DNA from: Carboxylicivirga caseinilyticus
GTDB lineage: Bacteria; Bacteroidota; Bacteroidia; Bacteroidales; Marinilabiliaceae
Direction of reading: 5' to 3'
Assembly: GCA_025499705.1 (NCBI GenBank)
Contig: JAFMVE010000011.1
Span: 1-64,000, forward strand
DNA: 64,000 bases
Positions 26,949 to 36,130 of the stretch are shown here, piece after piece. Below the pieces are notes generated by a model. It was not told the origin of the DNA, searched no databases, and worked only from the letters and a program-made list of their open reading frames with translations. The stretch's first letter is position 1; each line of letters opens with the position of its first letter. Position numbers and translations under genes: made by a program.

Positions 26949-27755
26949 TTAATCTAACAAAGAGTCGTAAAATCCATTGTATGCTTCTACGTAGGTGTCT
27001 TCATCGTGAAAACCTAAAAAAGGTTTTCCAGTTTGTTTTATGAAGTCAACTAACTCAGGATTAATGCTTTCACTGCCCTGAATTACGCCGTCTGACATAG
27101 CAATGGCTAATTTTGAGAGGTGAATGTAATCACTTTTTTCGAGTACTTCCAAATCTGAGTCCTCAACACCATCAATTTTTAGCTTCTCTTTGAAATTATC
27201 GGACCAGTTACTTGTAAATTCATCGTCGTAAATTGTATAGACAACTTTGGAATTTGCGAAGTGAGGATCTTCGTTCATTGCTTTTTTTATGTATAATGGT
27301 GCAAGTGCAGTGAACCAGCCATTACAATGAACCACATCCGGTGCCCATCTTAATTTTTTTGTTGTTTCCAATGCTCCGCGAGCAAAGAAAATTGTTCTTT
27401 CATCATTATCTTCATATTCTTCACCATTATCATCCGTTAATGTTGATTTTCTTTGAAAATAATCTTCGTTATCGATAAAATAAACCTGCATACGAGCAGC
27501 CTGTATAGATGCTACTTTAATAATTAAAGGATGATCAGTATCGTCGATAATAAGGTTCATGCCTGATAGGCGAATGACTTCATGTAATTGATTACGACGC
27601 TCGTTAATGCACCCGAAACGGGGCATGAAAGTTCTGATTTCTTTTCCTAATTCCTGAATGCCTTGTGGTAAGTATCTACCTATCTTCGACATTTCGCTTT
27701 CGGGCAGATACGGTGTTATTTCCTGTGAGATGAATAAGACTTTAGCTTTTTCCAT
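26949..27755 (-). CDS. Glycogen/starch synthase catalytic-domain protein (GT5 N-terminal half only)
   Basis: A 268-residue protein equivalent to the N-terminal Rossmann domain of GT5 glycogen synthase: VLFISQEITPYLPESEMSKIGRYLP matches the KVGGL-bearing region, and DVVHCNGWFTALAPLYIKKA matches the DIVHxHDW segment. The second GT-B domain that binds ADP-glucose is absent, and the KxGG motif reads KIGR. Short proteins of this type are annotated as glycogen/starch synthase in many Bacteroidetes, so this is a family form rather than a local truncation. Synthase activity is doubtful. It is divergent from panC and followed by the DUF4270 gene. Confidence 0.8.
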   Translation of the reverse strand: MEKAKVLFISQEITPYLPESEMSKIGRYLPQGIQELGKEIRTFMPRFGCINERRNQLHEVIRLSGMNLIIDDTDHPLIIKVASIQAARMQVYFIDNEDYFQRKSTLTDDNGEEYEDNDERTIFFARGALETTKKLRWAPDVVHCNGWFTALAPLYIKKAMNEDPHFANSKVVYTIYDDEFTSNWSDNFKEKLKIDGVEDSDLEVLEKSDYIHLSKLAIAMSDGVIQGSESINPELVDFIKQTGKPFLGFHDEDTYVEAYNGFYDSLLD

Positions 27756-27900
27756 TTCTTAAATTGGTAGAAGTATAATTTGCAAATGCAAAAGTACTAA
27801 AAATATGCTAGTCGACAAATTAAAGCTGATTTGGAATCATCGTTTCATTAGTTTAAAACAAAGGCTTTAGATATTATTAACAACTATTTTTAGTTTTAGA

Positions 27901-27934
27901 TTTGTTATTTAGTGGTTCTTATTTTGTTACTTTG
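27901..27934 (+). promoter_or_regulatory. Possible panC promoter
   Basis: TTTG (27901-27904), then about 23 nt, then TACTTTG (27928-27934), a variant of the Bacteroidetes -33/-7 pattern. It lies about 45 nt before the panC start. Confidence 0.4.
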
Positions 27935-27978
27935 CGCTCGAAATTTAAACCTTCGTTTTGAGGAAGTAGAACATAACA

Positions 27979-28839
27979 ATGAAGATAGTTAAAACTGTTG
28001 CTGATCTACGTAAAGGTATTGAAGCAGCGAAGCAGGAAGGAAAGAGAGTTGGTTTTGTACCAACGATGGGGGCCTTACATAATGGTCATCTCTCTTTGGT
28101 AAAACAGGCTGTTGAAGCAACCGACTTTGTGGTTGTAAGTGTCTTTGTTAATCCCAATCAATTTAATAATGCAACTGATTTAGATCGTTATCCTAGAGAT
28201 TTAAATCGTGATGCTCAGATGTTACAAACCGTGAATTGTGAACTTCTTTTTGCGCCAGATGTTAAAGAAGTATACCCTGAAGAGGATACGAGACAATTTG
28301 AGTTTGGGAATTTAGATAAAGTAATGGAAGGGCAGTTTCGCCCGGGTCATTTCAATGGGGTGGCCCAGGTAGTAAGCCGCCTGTTTGATATGGTTAATCC
28401 TGACAAAGCATTTTTTGGCATGAAGGATTTTCAGCAATTGGCCATTATTCGAGCAATGGTAAAACAACTGAATCTGAATGTGCAAATAGTTCCCTGCGAA
28501 ATAGTTAGAGAAGAGGACGGGTTGGCCATGAGTTCGCGAAATACTTTGCTGAACAGTGGGCAACGAAAAAATGCACCTATAATAGCTCGTACTTTATTTG
28601 AATCTTGTAAATTTGCATCGGATTTAAATTTTAATGAACTAAAATCAAAGGTGATAAGCTCTATAAATGAGGATGAAGAATTAGAGGTTGAATACTTTGA
28701 AATAGTTGACGGAAATACCCTGCAGTCGATTGACAACTGGAACGAGAGTGATTACATTGTAGGATGTATAGCAGTTTTTGCAGGTGAAGTACGATTAATT
28801 GATAACGTGACATACAAAAATACTGATCATGAACATTGA
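27979..28839 (+). CDS. panC: Pantothenate synthetase
   Basis: Condenses pantoate and beta-alanine with ATP to pantothenate. The 286-residue protein has [15 protein letters not shown] (HIGH-like nucleotide motif), [18 protein letters not shown] and MSSRN (KMSKS-like), all standard. It overlaps panD by 11 nt, so the pathway's beta-alanine supply and use are coupled. panB is not in the window. Confidence 0.97.
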   Translation: MKIVKTVADLRKGIEAAKQEGKRVGFVPTMGALHNGHLSLVKQAVEATDFVVVSVFVNPNQFNNATDLDRYPRDLNRDAQMLQTVNCELLFAPDVKEVYPEEDTRQFEFGNLDKVMEGQFRPGHFNGVAQVVSRLFDMVNPDKAFFGMKDFQQLAIIRAMVKQLNLNVQIVPCEIVREEDGLAMSSRNTLLNSGQRKNAPIIARTLFESCKFASDLNFNELKSKVISSINEDEELEVEYFEIVDGNTLQSIDNWNESDYIVGCIAVFAGEVRLIDNVTYKNTDHEH

Positions 28840-29179
28840 GTTAGTAAAATCTAAGTTACACAACGTTTCAGTTACCGAAGCTAATTTGAACTATGTTGGT
28901 AGTATTACTATTGATGAAGATCTGATGGATGCTGCTAATATTATCGAAAATGAAAAGGTTCAGGTCGTTAATAATAATAACGGTGAGCGAATTGAAACGT
29001 ATGTAATTAAAGGTGAACGTGGCTCTGGAGTAATTTGCCTTAACGGTGCAGCTGCCCGAAAAGTGGCAGTAGGCGATGTGGTAATCATTATTACTTATTG
29101 CAGTATGCCTGTTGAAGAGGCTAAAGAGTTTAAACCAACGTTCGTATTTCCTGATACTGCAACGAATATGCTGGTATAG
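28829..29179 (+). CDS. panD: Aspartate 1-decarboxylase (pyruvoyl enzyme)
   Basis: Makes beta-alanine from aspartate for pantothenate. The 116-residue proenzyme has the self-cleavage site G24-S25 (NYVGSITID), where Ser25 becomes the pyruvoyl group, and LNGAAARK, which shapes the active site. Length is standard. Translation is probably coupled to panC through the 11-nt overlap. Confidence 0.97.
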   Translation: MNIELVKSKLHNVSVTEANLNYVGSITIDEDLMDAANIIENEKVQVVNNNNGERIETYVIKGERGSGVICLNGAAARKVAVGDVVIIITYCSMPVEEAKEFKPTFVFPDTATNMLV

Positions 29180-29203
29180 AATATACATCTAAAAAATATT
29201 TGT

Positions 29204-29237
29204 AATACCTCGGTCAGTGCCGGGGTATTACTATTTT
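29204..29237 (+). terminator. Terminator after panD
   Basis: AATACCTCGG (29204-29213) pairs with CCGGGGTATT (29220-29229, one G-U pair), followed by ACTATTTTT. A -7-like TACCTTTG at 29240-29247 follows and may belong to the next operon. Confidence 0.6.
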
Positions 29238-29292
29238 TATACCTTTGGTTAGATCAAAACTTTTGAATCGATCAACTTAAATTTTGATTATA

Positions 29293-29787
29293 ATGAACGA
29301 ACTTCAGAGAATTGAAGCTAAAATAATGAGCCGGGATCAAGCAAAGGTTTTGGTGGAACAATGGATGCTATCGGGTGAGAAAATAGCTTTTACTAATGGT
29401 TGTTTTGATATTGTGCATCGCGGTCATGTTGAATATCTTTCCAAAGCAAAAGATTTGGGTACCAAACTGGTATTGGGGTTAAATACAGATGCATCTGTGC
29501 GTCGATTAAAAGGGGATAACCGACCAATTGTAGATGAACAGTCAAGAGCAATTTTATTGGCGGCTCTACAATTCATCGATATGGTGGTATTTTTCGATGA
29601 GGATACGCCATACGAATTAATAAAAGCTCTTCAGCCTGATATATTAGTAAAAGGTAGCGATTATAAAGCAGAGGATATTGTTGGATATGATGTTGTGACA
29701 GCAAAGGGAGGTAAGGTGGAAACAATTGATTTTGTAGAAGGGTTCTCAACAACAACCATTGTTGAAAAAATTAAAACAGCTATGTAA
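29293..29787 (+). CDS. rfaE2: D-glycero-beta-D-manno-heptose 1-phosphate adenylyltransferase
   Basis: Activates heptose-1-phosphate to ADP-heptose for the LPS core. The 164-residue protein has the cytidylyltransferase-fold motif [14 protein letters not shown] (HxGH at residues 42-45) and [10 protein letters not shown]. It corresponds to the C-terminal half of HldE; the kinase half is a separate gene elsewhere. I prefer the ATG at 29293 to the TTG at 29284. Its stop codon overlaps the radA start (TAATG). Confidence 0.93.
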   Translation: MNELQRIEAKIMSRDQAKVLVEQWMLSGEKIAFTNGCFDIVHRGHVEYLSKAKDLGTKLVLGLNTDASVRRLKGDNRPIVDEQSRAILLAALQFIDMVVFFDEDTPYELIKALQPDILVKGSDYKAEDIVGYDVVTAKGGKVETIDFVEGFSTTTIVEKIKTAM

Positions 29788-31154
29788 TGGCCAAAACGAA
29801 ATCGGTATTTGTCTGTCAGAATTGTGGCGCTGAATCAGCTAAATGGGTTGGTAAATGTTACTCTTGTAATGAGTGGAATACATTTGTTGAGGAAACCAAA
29901 ATAACGGGTGTCTCAAAAAATACACGGGCGGGATCAGTTCTGTCGGAACGAACAAAACCAATCCCGGTTTCAGAAGTTTCAGTAGTGCAACTTCCACGGT
30001 TACATACAGGCAATGAGGAATTAAACCGAGTGTTGGGTGGTGGTTTGGTTCCCGGAGCAATGGTTTTAATCGGAGGGGAGCCAGGCATTGGAAAGTCAAC
30101 GTTGGTTTTACAGACAGCCTTGAACCTACCAAATATAAAGGTGCTGTATGTTTCAGGTGAAGAAAGTCCTCAGCAAATTAAGTTGCGAGCCGATCGTATT
30201 TCATCATCTTCTGCAGAAAATTGCCATGTGGTTAGTGAAGTTTTGGTGGAACATATTCTTAATCATGTCGAAAATACCAAACCGGACGTATTGGTGATTG
30301 ACAGTGTTCAGACTCTGGAAACTGAGCGCATTGAATCAGCTCCTGGCAGCGTTTCTCAAATCAGAGAATGTACGGCAATGATTTTGCGTGCTTGCAAAGA
30401 AAAAAATCTGCCGGTTTTTTTAATAGGACATATTAATAAAGAAGGTAGTCTTGCTGGCCCAAAAGTTTTGGAGCATATGGTTGATGTTGTTCTGCAGTTT
30501 GAAGGAGATCGTCATCATATGTATCGCATTTTACGATCTATAAAAAACAGGTTCGGATCGACTAACGAAATAGGTATCTTTGAGATGTTGGGCAGTGGAT
30601 TAAGAGAGGTAAGCAATCCATCAGAATTATTACTGGCAGCCCAGCATAAGCAAATGAGCGGGGTAGCCATCTCTGCGGCATTGGAGGGAGTTCGACCATT
30701 CTTAATTGAAGTTCAGGCTTTGGCAAGTACGGCAGCCTATGGTAATCCGCAGCGGTCTGTAACGGGATTCGATCTTCGAAGATTAAATATGCTTCTGGCG
30801 GTTCTGGAAAAAAGAGCCGGTTTTAAATTGGCGGCTAAAGATGTATTCTTAAATATAGCCGGAGGATTAAAAGTGAATGATCCGGCAATTGATCTGGCTG
30901 TCATTACAGCTGTATTATCATCTAATATGGATATGGTTATATCACCGGATATTTGTATGACTGGTGAAGTTGGATTGTCTGGCGAAATCAGACCTGTTAC
31001 CCGTTTGGAGCAACGAATTGGAGAAGCAGCTAAATTAGGGTTTAAATCAATTATAATTCCGGCTTATACCAAAGGTGTTGATTTCTCTAAATTTGATATT
31101 AATATAATCAAGGCAAATAAAATTGAAGAAGCCTTCAAAAATTTATTTGCCTGA
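29787..31154 (+). CDS. radA: DNA repair protein RadA
   Basis: A branch-migration helicase in recombination. The 455-residue protein has a four-Cys zinc motif (C10, C13, C24, C27), a RecA-like core with Walker A GEPGIGKST, the RadA-specific KNRFGS, and a C-terminal Lon-protease-like domain (about 280-455). It overlaps the rfaE2 stop codon by one base, so translation may be coupled. It converges with the PBP gene 9 bp further on. Confidence 0.97.
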   Translation: MAKTKSVFVCQNCGAESAKWVGKCYSCNEWNTFVEETKITGVSKNTRAGSVLSERTKPIPVSEVSVVQLPRLHTGNEELNRVLGGGLVPGAMVLIGGEPGIGKSTLVLQTALNLPNIKVLYVSGEESPQQIKLRADRISSSSAENCHVVSEVLVEHILNHVENTKPDVLVIDSVQTLETERIESAPGSVSQIRECTAMILRACKEKNLPVFLIGHINKEGSLAGPKVLEHMVDVVLQFEGDRHHMYRILRSIKNRFGSTNEIGIFEMLGSGLREVSNPSELLLAAQHKQMSGVAISAALEGVRPFLIEVQALASTAAYGNPQRSVTGFDLRRLNMLLAVLEKRAGFKLAAKDVFLNIAGGLKVNDPAIDLAVITAVLSSNMDMVISPDICMTGEVGLSGEIRPVTRLEQRIGEAAKLGFKSIIIPAYTKGVDFSKFDINIIKANKIEEAFKNLFA

Positions 31155-31163
31155 TAAGATTTC

Positions 31164-33530
31164 CTAAAAGAATTCATTTGAAATACCAACTGATTCGTCA
31201 GAATCCTCAGATCCATCAACATTTCTGTCAGCAGATATGTGTTCGTCGATACAGTTAAGATCCAGGTTGAAGTTAAGAGGTTTTTCAAAAAGATCTTCAG
31301 TGGTAATACCAAGCTCATTATTCTTATATATCTCTTGCATATAAAGTGCAAAGATTGGCAGTGCCATGTTGGCTCCCTGACCTAATGTAATGTTGTCGAA
31401 ATGAATATCTCGATCTTCTCCACCAACCCATACTCCGGTAACCAGGTTAGGTGTAACTCCCATAAACCATCCATCAGAGTGATTTTGAGAGGTACCTGTT
31501 TTACCTCCAATCTGGTTGTATAATTGGTATTTAGATCTTAATCGAACAGCTGTTCCTTGGTTTACAACGCCTTGCAGTAAATTAAGCATCAGATACGCTG
31601 TCTCTTCACTGATGGATTCTCTTTTTGTCGGATGAAAATCACTAATTACATTACCGTATCGGTCTTCGATGCGTGTAACAATGATCGGTTCGGTATGTAC
31701 TCCTTTGTTGGCAAAGGTTGAATAGGACCCTGCCATCTCCATTAATCCAAAATCGGGTGTACCCAAACAAAGGGCAGGAACAGGATCCATTGGACTGTTT
31801 ATGCCTAATTCATGAATGGTTGATGCGACAGCTTCAGGGTTGTATTGTTTCATAACCCAAGCTGTAATGTTGTTATTTGAATTGGCCAGCCCCCATTTTA
31901 AGGATACCATTTCACCTGCTCGTTTATTGCCACTGTTACGAGGAGTCCAGGTTTTTCCAGTAGGTAAATAAAACGTTTGGGCAATGTTGGGAACTAAGTC
32001 ACAAGGAGTATGTCCTTCCTGCATGGCAAGGGTATAAACAAAAGGTTTGATGGTTGATCCCACCTGACGTTTACCAACTCCAGCCATATCGTACATAAAG
32101 TGTTTGTAGTTCGGACCACCAACATATGCTTTTACATGACCTGTATGAGGATCAATTGATAACATTCCGGCTCTTAAAAAGTGCTTATAATAAAGAATGG
32201 AATCTATTGGGGTCATCAAAGTATCTTTTTCTCCTTCCCAGGAAAAAACAGTCATTGGATATTTAGTTTTGAAAACCAGATCTATGCTGTCCTGACTTTT
32301 GCCTTGAGCCCTTAAATCGCGATATCTTTCTGTGTTTCTTATAGCACGATTGATAATGCTCTCGTATTGGTCCTTGCTTATTTTATTTGTAAATGGTGCT
32401 CTTGATCTGCCCTTCTTTTCTCTGAAGAACTTTGGTTGAAGATCCTCACTTAAATGTGTTTTAACAGCATTTTCAGCAAAAGTCTGCATTCTAGAGTCAA
32501 TGGTCGTATAAATTTTCAAACCATCTCGATAAATATCATATTTGGTTCCATCAGGTCTAAGATTTTTATTAATCCATCCATACAATGGATCATTGCGCCA
32601 GGCAATACTGTCTTCAATAAATTTTTGTTGCTGCCACGAGGCATAATTCTTTCTAAGTGGTTCAGAGGCTGAAAGTGTCATTCTCAGATATTCTCTGAAA
32701 TATGGAGCAGGTCCTTCTTTATGATCAGCTCGTTTGAAGTGCAGCTCCAATGGCAAAGAAGAGAGCGAATCGTATTGTTCCTGACTGATGAATTTTGCTT
32801 TGCGCATTTGATTTAATACAACATTTCTTCTTCCTTGAACCAATTCGGGTCTGCGAACCGGATTGTAATACGATGGATTCTGAAGCATTCCGATAATAAC
32901 AGCTGCTTCTTCAACTTTAATTGAATCAGTTGTTGCATTAAAAAATGTTTTTGCTGCCGATTTTATACCGTAGGCATCATAAATAAATTCTGCTTTATTA
33001 AGGTACATTGTCAGAATCTCTTTTTTGGTATAGCTACGTTCCAGTTTAACAGCAATCACCCATTCCTTGAATTTTTGCATTACACGCTGGAAAATATTAG
33101 GAGAAGGATCATGAAATAGTAGTTTGGCAAGCTGTTGTGTAATGGTACTACCTCCACCAGAACTCTGATCTCGCATTAATACGGTTCGGAAAGCAACACG
33201 AGCCAAACCTCTTGGATCTATACCTGAGTGGTCGCGAAAACGCACATCTTCCGTAGCAACAAGAGCATTAACAATGTTAGGAGATAGTTCTTCGTAATCA
33301 ACAAAGCTTCTGTTTTCTTTATAATATGTACCCAAAAGCTCATGATCGCTTGATAGAACTTCAGTTGCTAAATTTGTCTTTGGATTTTCCAACTCTTCAA
33401 AAGATGGCATAAAACCCATCAGTCCGCTTGATATTAAAAAGAAGAATATGAAAGCGAATGCAATGCCAGCAAAGAAAATTCCCCAAAACCAACGAAGTGA
33501 TTTTTTATATGTTGAAGTGTCTGAATTCAT
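31164..33530 (-). CDS. Class A penicillin-binding protein (PBP1A type)
   Basis: A bifunctional peptidoglycan glycosyltransferase/transpeptidase. The 788-residue protein has an N-terminal membrane anchor (about 12-34), a GT51 domain (EDVRFRDHSGIDPRGLAR, then GGSTITQQLAK) and a transpeptidase domain with SxxK (GSTIKPF), SxN (NSNNN) and KTG (GKTGTSQNHSDGW). I take the ATG at 33530; the 16 codons upstream to 33578 would put an unlikely extension before the anchor. It is divergent from topA. The C-terminus is acidic and variable. Confidence 0.94.
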   Translation of the reverse strand: MNSDTSTYKKSLRWFWGIFFAGIAFAFIFFFLISSGLMGFMPSFEELENPKTNLATEVLSSDHELLGTYYKENRSFVDYEELSPNIVNALVATEDVRFRDHSGIDPRGLARVAFRTVLMRDQSSGGGSTITQQLAKLLFHDPSPNIFQRVMQKFKEWVIAVKLERSYTKKEILTMYLNKAEFIYDAYGIKSAAKTFFNATTDSIKVEEAAVIIGMLQNPSYYNPVRRPELVQGRRNVVLNQMRKAKFISQEQYDSLSSLPLELHFKRADHKEGPAPYFREYLRMTLSASEPLRKNYASWQQQKFIEDSIAWRNDPLYGWINKNLRPDGTKYDIYRDGLKIYTTIDSRMQTFAENAVKTHLSEDLQPKFFREKKGRSRAPFTNKISKDQYESIINRAIRNTERYRDLRAQGKSQDSIDLVFKTKYPMTVFSWEGEKDTLMTPIDSILYYKHFLRAGMLSIDPHTGHVKAYVGGPNYKHFMYDMAGVGKRQVGSTIKPFVYTLAMQEGHTPCDLVPNIAQTFYLPTGKTWTPRNSGNKRAGEMVSLKWGLANSNNNITAWVMKQYNPEAVASTIHELGINSPMDPVPALCLGTPDFGLMEMAGSYSTFANKGVHTEPIIVTRIEDRYGNVISDFHPTKRESISEETAYLMLNLLQGVVNQGTAVRLRSKYQLYNQIGGKTGTSQNHSDGWFMGVTPNLVTGVWVGGEDRDIHFDNITLGQGANMALPIFALYMQEIYKNNELGITTEDLFEKPLNFNLDLNCIDEHISADRNVDGSEDSDESVGISNEFF

Positions 33531-33637
33531 ACGGTTGTTTGAATATTTGTGACAAAAATAGTAAATTTTAATGGACAAGAGGGGTGATTTCGTTTGCGTA
33601 AAGCATTTTCATTTTTTAACATTGCAGCAGGATTTTC

Positions 33638-33645
33638 TATTTTTG
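33638..33645 (+). promoter_or_regulatory. Possible -7 element of topA
   Basis: TATTTTTG fits TAnnTTTG, about 45 nt before the topA start. No convincing -33 element was seen. Confidence 0.3.
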
Positions 33646-33688
33646 CGGCCATTCGAACAAACGAGAGGTTATTGATAAGAACAAGGAG

Positions 33689-36112
33689 ATGGGTAAAAAA
33701 ACGACGGTTAAAGAAGGTAATTTAGTAATTGTGGAGTCACCAGCAAAAGCAAAAACTATCGAAAAATTTTTAGGTAGTGAATTTGTGGTGAAGTCCAGTT
33801 ATGGTCATATTCGCGATTTAGCAAAAAGTGATTTTGGAGTTGATCTGAAAAATAATTATCAACCCGATTATATAATATCGAATGATAAAAAAGATGTTGT
33901 AAAAGAGTTAAAAGATCTGGCTTCAAAATCAAAGACAGTATGGCTAGCTTCCGATGAAGACCGTGAGGGAGAAGCTATTGCCTGGCACTTGTTCGAAGTA
34001 TTAGGGCTTAAAGAAGAAAATACAAAACGAATTGTTTTTCATGAAATAACCAAAGAAGCTATTCAGCATGCTGTTAAAAACCCAAGGAGTATTGATTATA
34101 ACCTTGTTAATGCACAGCAGGCACGAAGAGTGTTGGATCGCTTAGTAGGATTTGAATTGTCGCCAGTTTTGTGGCGTAAAGTTAAACCATCTTTATCTGC
34201 GGGTAGAGTACAGTCGGTTGCTGTGCGTTTGTTGGTTGATAGAGAAAGAGAAATTTTTAGTTTTAATCCCGTTTCATCTTACCGTGTTACAGCTTTGTTC
34301 GAAGTAAAAGATAATAAAGGTAAGGTTACTCAGTTAAAGGCAGAACTCAATAAACGATTTGATACTTTAGAAGAAACAAAAGAGTTTTTACAGAAATGTG
34401 CAGATGCTCAGTTTAAAGTTTCAAAAGTTGAAAAGAAGCCACTTAAGAAGTCACCTGCTGCACCTTTTACTACCTCTACTTTGCAACAGGAGGCGGCTAG
34501 AAAATTAGGTTATTCTGTTTCGCAAACCATGTCAATTGCTCAAAAGTTATACGAATCGGGTAAGATTACTTACATGAGAACCGATTCGGTTAATCTATCG
34601 GAGCTTGCATTAAACATGGCTTCAAGTATGATTGGTGAAACCATGGGTGCCAAATATATTCAGATTAGAAATTATAAAACCAAAGCCAAAGGAGCTCAAG
34701 AGGCTCACGAAGCAATTCGACCAACATATCTTGACAAGGAAACTGTAAGTGGTTCAAATCAGGAAAAAAAGTTATATGAGTTAATCTGGAAAAGAACTAT
34801 TGCTTCACAAATGGCAGATGCTCAATTGGAAAAAACAATTATATCAATTGATGCGGGCTCTACAGGTGAAAAGTTTCTGGCAACAGGTGAGGTCATCAAG
34901 TTTGATGGATTTCTAAAAGTATATATTGAATCAACTGATACAGAAGGTGACCAGGAGGATGATAAAGATGTTTTATTACCTCCTATGAATGAGGGAGATG
35001 TGTTGGGTATGTTCAATATAGAAGCACGTCAGAGATGGAGTCAGAAACCTCCTCGATACACTGAAGCCAGCCTCGTTCGCAAGTTGGAAGAATTAGGTAT
35101 CGGACGACCATCAACATATGCTCCAACTATATCAACTATTCAGAATAGAGGATATGTTGAAAAAGAAGATAGAGAAGGGAAAGAGAGAGTATATAAGTAT
35201 TTGAAAGTGGTTCCGGGTAGTGAAGTAGAGGTAAGTGATAAATCTGAAATTACAGGAGCAGAGCGTTCTAAATTATTCCCGACTGATATAGGTATGGTTG
35301 TGAATGATTTTCTGGTAAAGTATTTTGAGGATATTGTATCGTTCGATTTTACAGCTCAGGTTGAAAAAGAGTTTGATGAAATAGCTCTTGGTAATTTAAG
35401 TTGGAATAAATCCATTGATGAATTTTATAAACCTTTTCATCAAAAGGTAGAGGAAACAATTGAGACATCAGAGAAAAGTACCGGAGAAAGAATTTTGGGT
35501 GTTGATCCTGTTACCGGAAAACAAGTGTCCGTTCGTATTGGCCGTTTCGGTCCAATGGCTCAGGTAGGCGAGTCAACAGACGATGAAGAAGAAAAACCAA
35601 AATTTGCATCTTTACGCAAAGGGCAGCATATTGAAACAATAACGCTTGAAGAAGCACTGGAACTATTTAAACTGCCCAGAACTATTGGAGAATTCGAAAA
35701 TAAAGTTGTTGTTATTGGGATTGGCCGTTTTGGTCCATATATCAGGCATGATGGTAAATTTGTATCCTTAAAAAAAGGTGAAGATGATCCAATGGATATA
35801 GATCTGGAAACAGCTATTTTACGTATTCAAACAAAGCGAGAAGAAGACGCGAAGAAAATGATTAAAGAATACGAAGAAGATGCAGAATTACAGGTTTTAA
35901 ATGGACGTTGGGGGCCGTATATTAAATATCAAAAGAAGAATTACAAAATACCAAAAGATAAAGTAGCCGAGGAATTGTCATTCGAAGATTGTAAAAAATT
36001 GATAGAGGAGCAGGATAAGGGAGGAAGTAAAAGTGGCTCAGCAAAAAAATCAACAAAGAAGACCACGGCTAAAAAAACAACTGCAACAAAGAAAAAGTCA
36101 ACTAAAAAGTAA
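33689..36112 (+). CDS. topA: DNA topoisomerase I
   Basis: A type IA topoisomerase that relaxes negative supercoils. The 807-residue protein has the Toprim domain (NLVIVESPAKAKTIEKFLG; DEDREGEAIAWH) and the active-site Tyr295 in ITYMRTDSVNLS. After about residue 600 there are several C-terminal topoisomerase repeats (RIGRFGPMAQVG, GIGRFGPYIRHDG, NGRWGPYIKY) in place of zinc fingers, then a Lys/Thr-rich tail (about 780-807). It is 18 nt from the arginase-like gene and heads the block leading into the type IX secretion genes. Confidence 0.97.
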   Translation: MGKKTTVKEGNLVIVESPAKAKTIEKFLGSEFVVKSSYGHIRDLAKSDFGVDLKNNYQPDYIISNDKKDVVKELKDLASKSKTVWLASDEDREGEAIAWHLFEVLGLKEENTKRIVFHEITKEAIQHAVKNPRSIDYNLVNAQQARRVLDRLVGFELSPVLWRKVKPSLSAGRVQSVAVRLLVDREREIFSFNPVSSYRVTALFEVKDNKGKVTQLKAELNKRFDTLEETKEFLQKCADAQFKVSKVEKKPLKKSPAAPFTTSTLQQEAARKLGYSVSQTMSIAQKLYESGKITYMRTDSVNLSELALNMASSMIGETMGAKYIQIRNYKTKAKGAQEAHEAIRPTYLDKETVSGSNQEKKLYELIWKRTIASQMADAQLEKTIISIDAGSTGEKFLATGEVIKFDGFLKVYIESTDTEGDQEDDKDVLLPPMNEGDVLGMFNIEARQRWSQKPPRYTEASLVRKLEELGIGRPSTYAPTISTIQNRGYVEKEDREGKERVYKYLKVVPGSEVEVSDKSEITGAERSKLFPTDIGMVVNDFLVKYFEDIVSFDFTAQVEKEFDEIALGNLSWNKSIDEFYKPFHQKVEETIETSEKSTGERILGVDPVTGKQVSVRIGRFGPMAQVGESTDDEEEKPKFASLRKGQHIETITLEEALELFKLPRTIGEFENKVVVIGIGRFGPYIRHDGKFVSLKKGEDDPMDIDLETAILRIQTKREEDAKKMIKEYEEDAELQVLNGRWGPYIKYQKKNYKIPKDKVAEELSFEDCKKLIEEQDKGGSKSGSAKKSTKKTTAKKTTATKKKSTKK

Positions 36113-36130
36113 ACTTAACCTCTCAAATAA

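Noticed and set aside
29839-30132. Antisense open frame within radA
   Set aside because: It lies wholly inside a well-supported radA coding region in the opposite frame and has no recognisable motif.
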